Source of the DNA: Diacronema lutheri
Lineage: Eukaryota; Haptophyta; Pavlovophyceae; Pavlovales; Pavlovaceae
Direction of reading: 5' to 3'
DNA: 64,000 nt
NCBI GenBank assembly: GCA_019448385.1
Contig: JAGTXO010000068.1
Span: 62,001-126,000 of the forward strand
Numbering within the stretch: the first letter of the stretch is position 1; the number at the start of each line of letters is the position of its first letter. Below, in pieces: positions 18,801 to 28,630 of this stretch. The notes beneath the pieces were generated by a model. That model searched no databases. It saw only the letters and a list, made by a program, of their open reading frames with translations, and was not told where the DNA came from. The translations under genes were made by a program, and so were the position numbers.

Positions 18801-20429
18801 CACCGCTTCGCATGGTTCACCTCCAACTCCTACCCTTCCGACGCGGCCGGCGCGGCGGCGATCTACGACGCTGCCGTCCTTCGGGTCGCCACCGTCGCCC
18901 TCGGCGTCTCGGTGTCCACCGATGCTCACGCCTGCCGCCGGCTGTTCCTACCGGTCGCGCAGCACGGCGGCGGCCTGCGCAGGCAGGCCGACTCTGCGCT
19001 CGCGGAAGTCTGGGGCGCAGCGTGGCGGGTCGTGCCACACTTGCTCGACACGCTCGCGCCGGACGGCACGGTGCTCATGCAGGGCATCCTCGACCGCCCG
19101 GCCATCGCAGCTCGCGTCGGTCGCGGCGCATTCGAAGACATGCCCACGCAGGGCTGGCGCCAGTTTTTCGCCTCGGGCTCGCGCCTAGGCGGCGAGCTCG
19201 AGGCGACGTGGAGTCGCATGCAGACGGAGCTGGCCGGATGGAGGCAGCAGCCGGACGGCGTGGAGGTGCGCGTGCTGCACTTGCCCGCTGGGTCGGTTGC
19301 ACCCGCGGCGCCCGACGCGGGTCGCAGGCCCAACCTGCAGGCCGACATCACCGGCGACCGCGAGCGCTGCCGCCTCGCGATGCTCGACGCGGAGCACGCC
19401 GCCATGCACCCCTCCGCACGCGCGCGCCAGCTGTGGTTCGCACTCGGTCGGGAGAGCGGCTTGTTTCTCTCGTTGCTGCCGCGCGGCCTCGGCGCCTTCT
19501 CGTGCGCGGAGTGGGTCGAGGCCACGGCGCGCTACTTTGGCCTGCCGAGCCCGGCATGCGCGCCGCTCGCGGCGGCGGGCGCGCGCCTCCCGCGCAGCGG
19601 CGCGCAGCGGCCGGTGCCCGTCGACGCTTACGGCGACTCGATCGCTGCGGCGCCCGGCGTCGCGCACGACCACTTCGCCAAGCTTCGGCATGACCCGGTC
19701 CTCGCCGCGGTCGCGTCGCTCGCCCGCATGGCGGGCGCCTACGTGCGCCTCGAGGACAGTGACATCTTCGGCTCCGTGCTCGCCGGCGTGCCGGCCGCGG
19801 GCCGCCGTGCGCTCGGTCGCCGGCGCGTGCCGACAGTCGACTTCGTCATCGCGCTCCGCAGCCAGCTGAACCTCTTCGAGCTCAAGACGCTCGCCTTCTG
19901 CCCGACGCGCTACAAGCCGTGGGCAGATGCCCGACGCTGCGGGGCAGTGGAGCTGCGCGCGCGCGAGGTGCCGAGGGAGCGGCTGCGCGAGTGCGTCGCG
20001 CTCGACCGGGAGGTCTTCGCGGCGCCAGAGGGCCACGTGGGCCCGATGCAGCGGCGCCTCCACGAGTTCCCGCCGCTGCAGGCGGTCGTCGTCGGCAGTT
20101 TTGGCGAATGGTCGGCCGGGCTGGCTGCCCTCCTCAAGACGCTCTCGCACATGGGCGCGGACGCGTGGATGGCGCGCATGCGCGCGCCGACTCGCGGCGC
20201 CGCCCAGGCGTCGCTCGAGCGCGTCATGCGCCACCAGCTCGCCGCGTGTGTGGTGCGCGGGCACGCGCAGCTGCTGCTCGCGCGCGCGCGCATGGTGCGC
20301 GCGGGGGCCGCGCCGCGTCGTGCGGCCGACCAGGCGGCGGAAGCGGGCGCTGACGCGTGCGGTGGTTTGGACGGCGTGTATCGCCTGCACGCGGGCGGCG
20401 GCACGCGACCGGCAGCGCGCGGCGGTTAG
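15891..20429 (+). pseudogene. Non-LTR-type retroelement polyprotein: reverse transcriptase plus putative PD-(D/E)xK nuclease, one nonsense codon
   Basis: One frame of about 1,512 codons runs from ATG 15891 to TAG 20429 and is broken only by TAG at 18798-18800. The reverse transcriptase includes DKAAGASTWRYEYLIAL, a palm Asp in VAVDVSNAFNSVSRAHL, the GVQQGAPESSFFF motif, and AAHDDVYLL. In that last motif AHDD replaces the usual YxDD but keeps both aspartates. A Pro-rich/acidic linker lies at 16790-16990. Downstream of the TAG the same frame continues (HRFAWFTSNSYPSDAAG) into a domain with VDFVIALRSQLNLFELKTL, a D-x(11)-ELK pattern fitting a restriction-like endonuclease. Continuity of sense across the TAG suggests a recent single mutation. 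I cannot place it in a named clade. Confidence 0.78.
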
Positions 20430-20824
20430 GCACGTGCGGGCCCTTTGGGCCCGTCGGGCCTCGCTGCCCGCTCGCTGGTGACCGGGATGCGCGGGAATCG
20501 ACGACATTGGTGGCTACTCGATTCCCCCGCAGCTGGTGCTGACCCCGCTGTCCTGACGTAAGCGCCGTTAGTATTAAAAATTTAATACTAACGGCGCTTA
20601 CGTCAGGACAGCGGGGTCAGCACCAGCTGCGGGGGAATCGAGTAGCCACCAATGTCGTCGATTCCCGCGCATCCCGGTCACCAGCGAGCGGGCAGCGAGG
20701 CCCGACGGGCCCAAAGGGCCCGCACGTGCCTAACCGCCGCGCGCTGCCGGTCGCGTGCCGCCGCCCGCGTGCAGGCGATACACGCCGTCCAAACCACCGC
20801 ACGCGTCAGCGCCCGCTTCCGCCG
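20335..20824. repeat. 490-bp near-perfect palindrome (245-bp arms)
   Basis: 20335-20579 and 20580-20824 are reverse complements (x pairs with 41159-x), with no interruption that I can find. The centre reads TTAGTATTAAAAATTTAATACTAA. The left arm is the last ~95 bp of the retroelement frame plus its 3' end; the right arm is the same 3' end inverted. GCCGTTAGTATTA occurs once more just outside the right arm (20821-20833). It looks like an inverted, 5'-truncated second copy, or an assembly fold-back. Confidence 0.9.
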
Positions 20825-20906
20825 TTAGTATTAATAAGCTTCCCTGCAGTGCCTTTCCGCATTTGGAAACCTGGATCCAAAAATCTGGATCCAAAAATAC
20901 GGGTCC

Positions 20907-22008
20907 ATGACGCGCGTGGAGCACGGAGACGACGCGCGCGTGCGAGTCATCCACGACCGCGTCGCGCAGCTGCGCGCCGAGGGTCGCTGGCGTCGGCAGC
21001 GCGTGCAGCTGCCCGCGTTCGTCGGCGGTGCGCTCATCGCGTGCGTCGGCGGCGCGTTGGCGGTACTGCACGGCAGGCTGCTGCGCGCAGTTGGCCTCGG
21101 CTGCGCCCATCTCGGGCTGTGGCTCGCGCTGCTCGCGCTGCGGCCGCAGGACCGTCAGAGCGTGCGCTTGCTCACAGCGGCAAGCACCGTCTTCCTCGTC
21201 GCCGTCGCCATCGACATTGCCCTTCCGCGCGGCACCGAGACGGTGCACCCCGGCACGTCGATCGCGCGCGCGCTTGCGGCGGCGCAGATTGCAAGCGCGG
21301 CTACGAGTGCGCTCGCGTCCGCGGCGTGCCTGCTAGTGCTCGTCGCCGACGTTGCATTTGGCGCGTCTCCGCGGCTGACGCTTCGACGGTGCTGGCAGAC
21401 GCTCGGCTCGACGTACATTCTTTTTGCGTGTGTCCTCTACATGCCCAAGGCCGTGTTCGCGTTCGCCGCGCCGTCGAGCGTGGCCCACCTGCAGCTCGCC
21501 CGCGAGGCGCTCGTGCCGCTTATCGCCGTCGCCATCGGCCTCGGCTGCACCGCCTTTTGGGAGCCGCTGCGCACGAGCGTGCACGAGCTGCTCGCGCGCA
21601 TCGGCGAGGGCGTCTCGGCCGCCGCGGGCATCGCCGAGCTCATCGGCGGGTTGCCGCCCGCCGAGGTGCTCGCGCGCGCGAGGGCGACGTTCCGTGCACT
21701 GCCGGCGAGCGCGCTCACCCTTGAGCACTTCACGCTGCCGCACGCGCCGACGATTGGGCCGCAGCGGTCGGCAGGGGCGCTATCGCGCACGTCGGGCGCG
21801 TCGGTCGGCCGCCCGTCCTCGTCAGCGGGCGGCGTGTCGCCGCACTGGCGCTGCGCACGAGTCGCGCCCAGCTGTGCGGCTGGCGCGCGCGTGTCGACAC
21901 CGCGCGCCTCGTTTGCCATGAGCGCCGCCGAGCTGTACGCCACGTCGTCGCCCGTGCAGCTCGGCAGCGTCGACGCGTTCATCTCGCACTCGTGCGCGCG
22001 CGCGCCTC

Positions 22009-22039
<31 letters not shown>

Positions 22040-22417
22040 CGCCTGCTGCCCTTTGCCCCGTGTACTTCTTTCCGCCCCCCGCCCCCCCCCCCCCCCCCTC
22101 CCCCCTTCCCCCCCCCTTCCCCGCTTACTCACGCGGAGCCTGTCGCGGCGCGCGCAGGTGGCACGATGACCCGGCGTCCAAACTCGATGCAATTCAAAAG
22201 TGGCGCCGCCGCTTCGTGCGGACGCACGGCCGTGAGCCGACCGTGTGGTGCGCGCCGTACCCCACCCCTTGCCCGTTCATCCCCTTCACCCACGCGCGCA
22301 TCCAACTTGGCGGCCTGGCGCCGAGGGGCGCGCGCGCAGGCTGAGCGTGCCATGGGCGAGCCGTTACGCGCCCGCGTTGGCACATTGCCCGCGTCGCCGT
22401 GCGCCCGCATCCTCGGC

Positions 22418-22455
<38 letters not shown>

Positions 22456-23310
22456 CGGCGGGTTGGGATGGTTAGAGGAGGGGGGGGGGGGGGGGGGGGG
22501 AAGGGGGCACGCGCCCAGCTCCGACCTCTCGACTCGCTCGCCTCGGGATGCCCGCCGACCCCTTCGTTTCCCGCCTTCCGCCCCCTGACGCACGGTAATG
22601 CCCCTTCCTCTCGCGCTGCCATGGCCCACGTTGACCCCCGCCTCGTCACACACGCTGAATTCCCCTCCACCGCGCGGCGCAGGTTTGACCGGCTGTGCAT
22701 CGACCAGGACGACATCGCGGCGCAGCTGCCCGCGCTGCCCGTCTACCTCGCCGGCTGCAAGAGCCTGCTCGCGCTGCAAGGGCCCACCTACTTTCAAAGG
22801 CTCTGGTGCGTGCTCGAGCTGCACATCTTCCACCAGATGGGCGGCTCGCTCGACCAGATCCAGTTCGTGCAGCTCGACACGCCGCTGAGCCCGCTGCGGC
22901 TGCCCGGCTCGCCTCTCTCACGGCCAAGCGGCTCGCACGCGCTCGGCGCGGACGTGCCGGACTTTGACTTTGACGTGCGCACGGCGCAGGTGACCGACCC
23001 GCTCGACCAGTCGCGGCTCCTCGCGGTGATCGAGGGGAGCGGCGAGGGCGTCGCTGCGTTCAACGTGTGGGTGCGCTCGATGCTCAAGCTCGCCGCGGCG
23101 CGGCACAAGCGCGAGCAGCGTGACGACGCGTGCTCGGCTGCAAGTGGCGCCGAGAAGCCGCACCAGCCGCGCCCCTCGTTCCGCGCGCCTGCGCTGCCGT
23201 GGGAGCAGCACGGCGGCAGCCGCAGCGCGTACAGCACCGCCTCGACCAGCTTGGTGGCCTCCATGCCTGCCACGCGGAGTGTCAGCTCGGCGAGCAAGAC
23301 AGGCGCGTGA
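20907..23310 (+). CDS. Multi-pass membrane protein with TIR-like (SHSW) domain
   Basis: Three exons: 20907-21991, 22158-22247, 22683-23310; 600 residues. The first 250 residues contain about six hydrophobic segments, for example AFVGGALIACVGGALAVL and STYILFACVLYMPKAVFAF. The exon joins rebuild a TIR-like domain: DAFISHSWHDDPASK (residues 355-369), WFDRLCIDQDD (392-402) and YFQRLWCVLEL (428-438). WCxxE matches the plant-TIR position where the NADase glutamate lies (here Glu437). The tail is Ser-rich. Such proteins are numerous in haptophytes and dinoflagellates; no member's function is known to me. Intron 1 has C homopolymers and intron 2 has long G homopolymers (22417-22454, 22479-22500). 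The ATG is 83 bp right of the palindrome. Confidence 0.8.
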
Positions 23311-23582
23311 CGGCGTGAGGGGAAAAATGATTAAATCAACATTGCCATTCTTCACTCCTTGCTTTTTGCACTCCGTTCTGCCATCGGCAAACGCACGCCC
23401 GTCATACACATTCGCGCAACGGCCCTGAGCATCTCATCCGCTGGCCAGACGCGCACACGGCGCGCAGCCACCGGTGCGGCGCTGCTGCGACGGCGAACGC
23501 CCACGGCCGACCGCGGGCCGCCGGCCGCGCCGCATACAGCTCACGCGTCGCAGCAGCGTCGCAAGCGCTCATGCGCGCGCGC

Positions 23583-24179
23583 TCACACGGCGGCGATGGC
23601 CTGGGCGCGCAGCATCGCCTCGCGCGCCTCCGGCTCCGCGCGCTCGCGCCGCGCGCCCGACGACGCGGCGACTCGGCCGCCGGCAAAGTCAACGTATGCG
23701 TCCGCCGCGTATGTGCTGTCCGCCGCGGCGGCGCGACGCGCGCGCGAGGCGACCGCGACGTAGAGCGCGGCGGGGACGACGACGGCGATGCAGAGCGCCG
23801 CGGGCACGAGCGACGAGCCGCGCGAATGGCGCGAGTCGGCGGCGCGGCCCGCGCGCAACGCCGGCAGAGCCACGTCATCGCCAGGCGCCGCCGCCGCGCT
23901 GTCAGGCGCGGAGTCGATGGCGCGCTCGTCGCCCGACGCGACCTTCGGCTCGCCCTCGCCCTTGTCCGCGTCGCCCTCGTCGGCGCCCGCAAACGACGGA
24001 CCTTCCGTGGCCGCGGCTGCGTCGTTGAGCTGCGCCGTGTCCTCGTCCGTCAGGGCACCGTCGCCGCCATCGCCGCCTGTGGCCATGGCGTCGCCGCTGT
24101 CGCTAACGCCGGCCAGGGCATCTTCGCCGCCGTCGTCGTCCGTGATGCCGTCGCCACCCGCCATGTCATCAAAGTCACC

Positions 24180-24215
<36 letters not shown>

Positions 24216-26324
24216 TTCGTCGTCCACGGCGTCGTCGTCCGTCGCGTCGTCGTCCATGGTCTCGTCAGGCAGCATGGCGCCGGGCACGTCCTGCATCGCC
24301 TCGCGCATCGCCTCCCTGGCCGCCACAATCTGCGCGCGCACGCTCCCCTCCGCCGCGTCGGCGCCCATCGTGCCCGCCTGCACCGCCCGGTCCGCGTCGT
24401 CGCGCGCGCGCTCGATGGTGCGCTCGAAGACGTCGACCGCGCGCTCGACGGCGCGCTGCGCCTCGTCGCGCGCGCGCACGCCGTCGCGCGCCTGCTGGTC
24501 GGCGACCATCTGCCGCAGCTCGTCCGCGCGCTTGATCAGCTCGGCGGTCTTGACGTCGTCGTCGGCGTCGGCCAGCGGCGCGTCCGAGGCCGACGCGTCG
24601 AACGCAGCGCTCATGTCGTCGGGGGCCGTCTTTGGCAAGGCGGACCACAAATTGTGCGGCGCCTGCGCGCGCGCCGAGCCAGCGGACCGCTCGGCGGCGG
24701 GCTGCTCGGCGGCGGCGGCGGCGGCGGCCGCGCGCGCTGCGCCGAGCTGCGCGTGGAGCTTCTTGAGCGCATCCGACAGCTTGGCGACGAGGTCGATGGC
24801 CTCGTCAAGCGGCGCCGGCAGCGCGCTGGCAGCAGCTGGCGCGTCGCGCTTCTCCGCCTCGTCCGCTGCATCGCCGCCGGCCATTTTGTCACCGCCCTTT
24901 GCCGCGCCGTTCCCCTCCTCCTCCTCCGACTCGCCACCGCCCTTTGCCGCGCTGTTCCCCTCCTCCTCCTCCGACTCGCCACCGCCCTTTGCCGCGCCGT
25001 TCCCCTCCTCCTCCTCCGACTCGCCACCGCCCTTTGCCGCGCCGTTCCCCTCCTCCTCCTCCTCAGACTCGCCACCGCCCTTTGCCGCGCCGTTCCCCTC
25101 CTCCTCCTCAGACTCGCCACCGCCCTTTGCCGCGCCGTTCCCCTCCTCCTCCTCCGACTCGCCACCGCCCTTTGCCGCGCCGTTCCCCTCCTCCTCCTCC
25201 GACTCGCCACCGCCCTGCTTCCCCTCCTCCTCCTCAGACTCGCCACCGCCCTTTGCCGCGCCGTTCCCCTCCTCCTCCTCAGACTCTTCACCGCCCTTTG
25301 CCGCGCCGTTCCCCTCCTCCTCCTCCGACTCGCCACCGCCCTTTGCCGCGCCGTTCCCCTCCTCCTCCTCCGACTCGCCACCGCCCTGCTTCCCCTCCTC
25401 CTCCTCAGACTCGCCACCGCCCTTTGCCGCGCCGTTCCCCTCCTCCTCCTCAGACTCTTCACCGCCCTTTGCCGCGCCGTTCCCCTCCTCCTCCTCAGAC
25501 TCTTCACCGCCCTTTGCCGCGCCGCCCGCGGCCGCACTGGACTTGCCGCCGCGCCTGTCGTTGCCGTGGTGCACGTGCAGCGACCACAGCCGGAGCGCGG
25601 CGGCCAGCACCGCCTTCTCATGCCGGTGGGCGTGGCTTTGCTCGGACGGCCCGGTCGCCATCGCTTTGCCGTCGGCCTCGTCGTCACCGGCACCGGCCGT
25701 CGCGTCGACCGCAGCAGAGGCCACGCCGTCGTACGCATCACCGCTCGCGTCCGCACCCGCGCCGTCCGTGCTCGCGCCCTGGGGCGACGTTGCGTCGCTC
25801 AGAGCGCCCATCGCCCGGCGCAGCATGTCCTGGAAGCCGGCCATCGCGTCGGCGCCGCGCGCGTCACCGGCGCCGGCCGATCCGCCCGACAAGATGTTGT
25901 CGAGGATATTGCCAAGCGCCTCGATCACGCCCTGCGTCACCTCGGTCATGACATCGTCGTCCACCGGCGGCGGCGCGTCGGTCCCGTCCGTAGCGTCCAT
26001 CTCGTCCATCTCGTCGGTGTCGGCGGCGTCGGCGTCCAAGGCGCCGACGCCGGCATCGCTCGACGGCTCGTCCGTGCGCTCTTCAATGAGCAGCACGCGC
26101 GCGGTCGCGGCGGCCTCGCGCCGGATCTCTTCAGCAAGCGCGCGGAGCTCTGCGGGCGGCGTGTTCGCGGCCTGCGCCTCCTCGAGCTTGGCGGCCCACG
26201 CGGCGGTGCGCGAAAGGACACGCGAATGGATCGCAGCGCGCGGGGACAAGTCGGGCGGTGTGGCCGCCGCGGCGAGCGCGAGCGCGAGGCAGACGCCGAA
26301 TCGCAGCAGCGCCGGGCACGCCAT
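23583..26324 (-). CDS. Secreted or membrane-anchored acidic repeat protein
   Basis: Single exon, 913 residues. An N-terminal signal peptide is clear (ALLRFGVCLALALAAAA). A central array of about fourteen units of roughly 15 residues, GGGESEEEEGNGAAK with minor variants, makes the protein strongly acidic. Helical, Ala-rich segments flank the array, and a second Asp/Gly tract ([13 protein letters not shown]) follows. A single membrane helix near the C-terminus (SSLVPAALCIAVVVPAALYV) leaves a short basic tail. This is a type I topology with a large acidic lumenal or extracellular region, which might bind Ca2+; that is inference from composition only. Homology is not recognised. It is divergent from the methyltransferase gene at 26973. 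Confidence 0.7.
24893..25525 (-). repeat. 45-bp coding minisatellite
   Basis: About fourteen in-frame copies of a unit containing CCCTTTGCCGCGCCGTTCCC, mostly 42-48 bp and encoding GGxESEEEEGNGAAK. Two shortened copies (about 30 bp, CCCTGCTTCCC) lack the NGAA part. All length changes preserve the frame. Confidence 0.92.
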
Positions 26325-26972
26325 TCTGCTCCTCGCAAGGCGGGCGCCGACGGGTCGCTTTGGAGTTGGCTTGCTTATGGGGGCCTATAAGACGTTGAAA
26401 AGGTTTTTTTTAAAAAGGTCCCCGTATGCAGTTGGAGCCCGGGCTCGGCGTCATGTGCATGTCCCGACTCCCGGCTCCCGAGCCTGTCTTGCTGGCGTGG
26501 CGAGCAGGGCCAGGGCGGACGAGCGAGCTCACGCAAATTGCAGCGGGAGCGGGAATGGGAGTGGCTTATTTTGCTGGGTCCTGGGGTAGGGGAGGGCTCG
26601 GAAGCCTGGCAACGGTCACTGCGGAGTGCAGATGCGCGCGCAGTCGCACACAGCAGTGGCCGTTGCCAGGATGATTGGCGAGGGTCGTCCTTGCCTCTGA
26701 CGCCCAGCCGACGGACCGCTCGTGAGTCGCGAGCATCACGATTCACAACTCACGACTCACGAGGGGTAAATCACGCATTGGTGCCAGGTCACTTGGGCGT
26801 CGCGTTTGCGCGTCTCAGCGGGTCAGCGCCGTCATGCCCAAGTTGCGAGCAGGTCACTTGTCGACTGTCGTCATGCCCAAGCTGCTCCCAAGTTAACGCC
26901 ACTTGGTAGCGCGGTCACTTTGGGCTTTGGCGAGTGCGGAGCCGCCATCGTGCGGGTCAGGTCGGAGCCGCG
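26325..26972. promoter_or_regulatory. Bidirectional intergenic region between divergent genes
   Basis: No gene seen. It contains an A/T block (about 26396-26417), an 11-bp inverted repeat CTCGTGAGTCG/CGACTCACGAG at 26719-26729 and 26753-26763, and GTCATGCCCAAG repeated at 26831 and 26870. As the only DNA between the ATGs at 26324 (-) and 26973 (+), it must hold both promoters. Confidence 0.5.
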
Positions 26973-28410
26973 ATGAGCCCGCCGCCGCGGCCGGGCCGCA
27001 GCCTGACGCTGCTGCCGCTCGCCGCCCTCGCCGCCGCGGTGCTTCTCCTCGTCTTTGCCGCGCAGCGCAGTCCGCCCGAAAGATCCGTCTGCAACTGCGA
27101 CGCGGCGATCGCGGCCGCGCAAGCGCAGCAGTCGCGGCCGGCGGCGCCGCTGGCCGCCGCGGCGGCGGAGGGCGACGGCGGTGGCGGCGCGGGCAGCGCC
27201 GAGGTGCTTGCGAGCCTGGCCAAGCTCGCCGCGCTCCGCGTCGAGCTCGCCGAGGCCAAGGCCGCGCTCGACAAGCTCTCGCGCAAGCACGAGGCTGAGG
27301 CGGCCGAGGCGCGCGCGACCATCCGGACGCTCTCAGCGCCGTCAGCGGCGTTCAAGCCGCTGACTAAGGAGCAGCGCGTGGTGCAGGTGCTCGACGCGAT
27401 CGACCCCAAGCTCCTCTGGCGGCCGGGCAACCGAGCATGGTCCATGTCGCAGACCGTGCGCAACCACAACGTCGACGCGCGCCGGTGCGGAACGATGGGC
27501 TCTGACAAAACCTTCGGCGCGCCAAAGGCGCTGCCCGCGGCGCACAACGCGACGTTGCGCGCGCTGCCGCTGGACAAGCTGTACGATCCGATCGCCAGCG
27601 TCGCCGCGCACGACGAGATGGAGGCGCTCAAGTGCGACGTCGGCTTGCCGAGCGCGCCGCTCCCGCCCTTCACGCTCGCGCACAAGCACACGCACCATCT
27701 CTCGCGCTACACGATGTACTTCAACATCATGTGCTGGCTCGAGAGCGAGCCGCGCTTCGGCCGCGTCCTCGACGTCTCCGGCTCCGAGCCTTGGCTCACC
27801 CGCTTCGACCCGAAGCGCACCGAGGTCGTTGCAGTCAACTACCCGAAAACCGACATCCACGATCTCTCCTCGTTCCCGCCAAACTCCTTCGACTGGGTGA
27901 TGGCGGACCAGGTGATGGAGCACCTTCGCTTCCCGCAGCAGGCGATGGATCAGGTCCACCGCGTGCTCAAGCCGGTGCGCGCGCCGCGCCGCGCGCGCGC
28001 TCGGCGCACGCCGCGTCGCGCGGCGCTTGGCGCTCGGCGTGCGAGCGCGTTGCGCGCCGCCATCGTGCGCATGCGCGCACGCGCGACAGGGGGGCCGCGC
28101 GATCATGACGTCGTGCTCGGCGAACCCGGTGCACATGTTCCACGACTACTGGCGCTTCACGATGGACGCGTTCAAGTCGCTCGCCCTCCGCTTCGAGCAC
28201 ATGGACCTGTGCGGCTCGTGGGGCAATGGTGTCGTCAACGCGGCGCGCGCGCTCGCCGGGCAGTTCTCGGGCGAGCCGGGCTCGATGCTGATGAAGGCGG
28301 CGAACGGGTCGGAGGTGGTCGACCCGCTCTCGCTCAAGCTCGCCGCGCAGAACGAGAAGGACCACGCGATGACGGTCTGGATGATCGTGCGCAAGGCGGG
28401 AGCTGGCTGA
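26973..28410 (+). CDS. Membrane-anchored SAM-dependent methyltransferase-like protein
   Basis: Two exons, 26973-27974 and 28090-28410, separated by a 115-bp phase-0 intron; 440 residues. An N-terminal signal-anchor (LTLLPLAALAAAVLLLVFAA) is followed by a coiled-coil stem (LRVELAEAKAALDKLSRKHE), as in Golgi type II proteins. The catalytic part resembles Methyltransf_11: RVLDVSGSEPWLTRF is a weak motif I, FDWVMADQVMEHL matches the motif-IV region, and the intron falls exactly in QVHRVLKP|GGRAIMTSC, the conserved 'LKPGG' turn. Motif I lacks the usual GxGxG, so catalytic activity is uncertain. The substrate is unknown. Confidence 0.75.
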
Positions 28411-28630
28411 GTGTGGCTCAGACTCACTTGAAAAGTTGGGACTGGCCGCAGAGGAGAAGGCAGAACCCCCGGACTTGACTCCGGTGCACATTCGAGAGCT
28501 TCTCTCATGATCCTGCGGCCTGCCAGGTGCCTGCCAAGGAGGGAATCCAAGGCAGACGCAGAGGAGACTGCGCCACCCGCCTCGTGCGCAGTTCACGTTT
28601 CTTTGGCGCGGTCCGGGCCTGTCCGGCCAA

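Noticed and set aside
23571-26390. Plus-strand frames of about 930 residues with SSDSPPPFAA or LLLLRLATAL repeats
   Set aside because: They are antisense of the acidic-repeat protein, which alone has a signal peptide, membrane helix and acceptable composition.
28090-28110. Separate small gene beginning at 28105 (MTSCSANPVHMF)
   Set aside because: It is exon 2 of the methyltransferase; the splice restores the LKPGG turn exactly.
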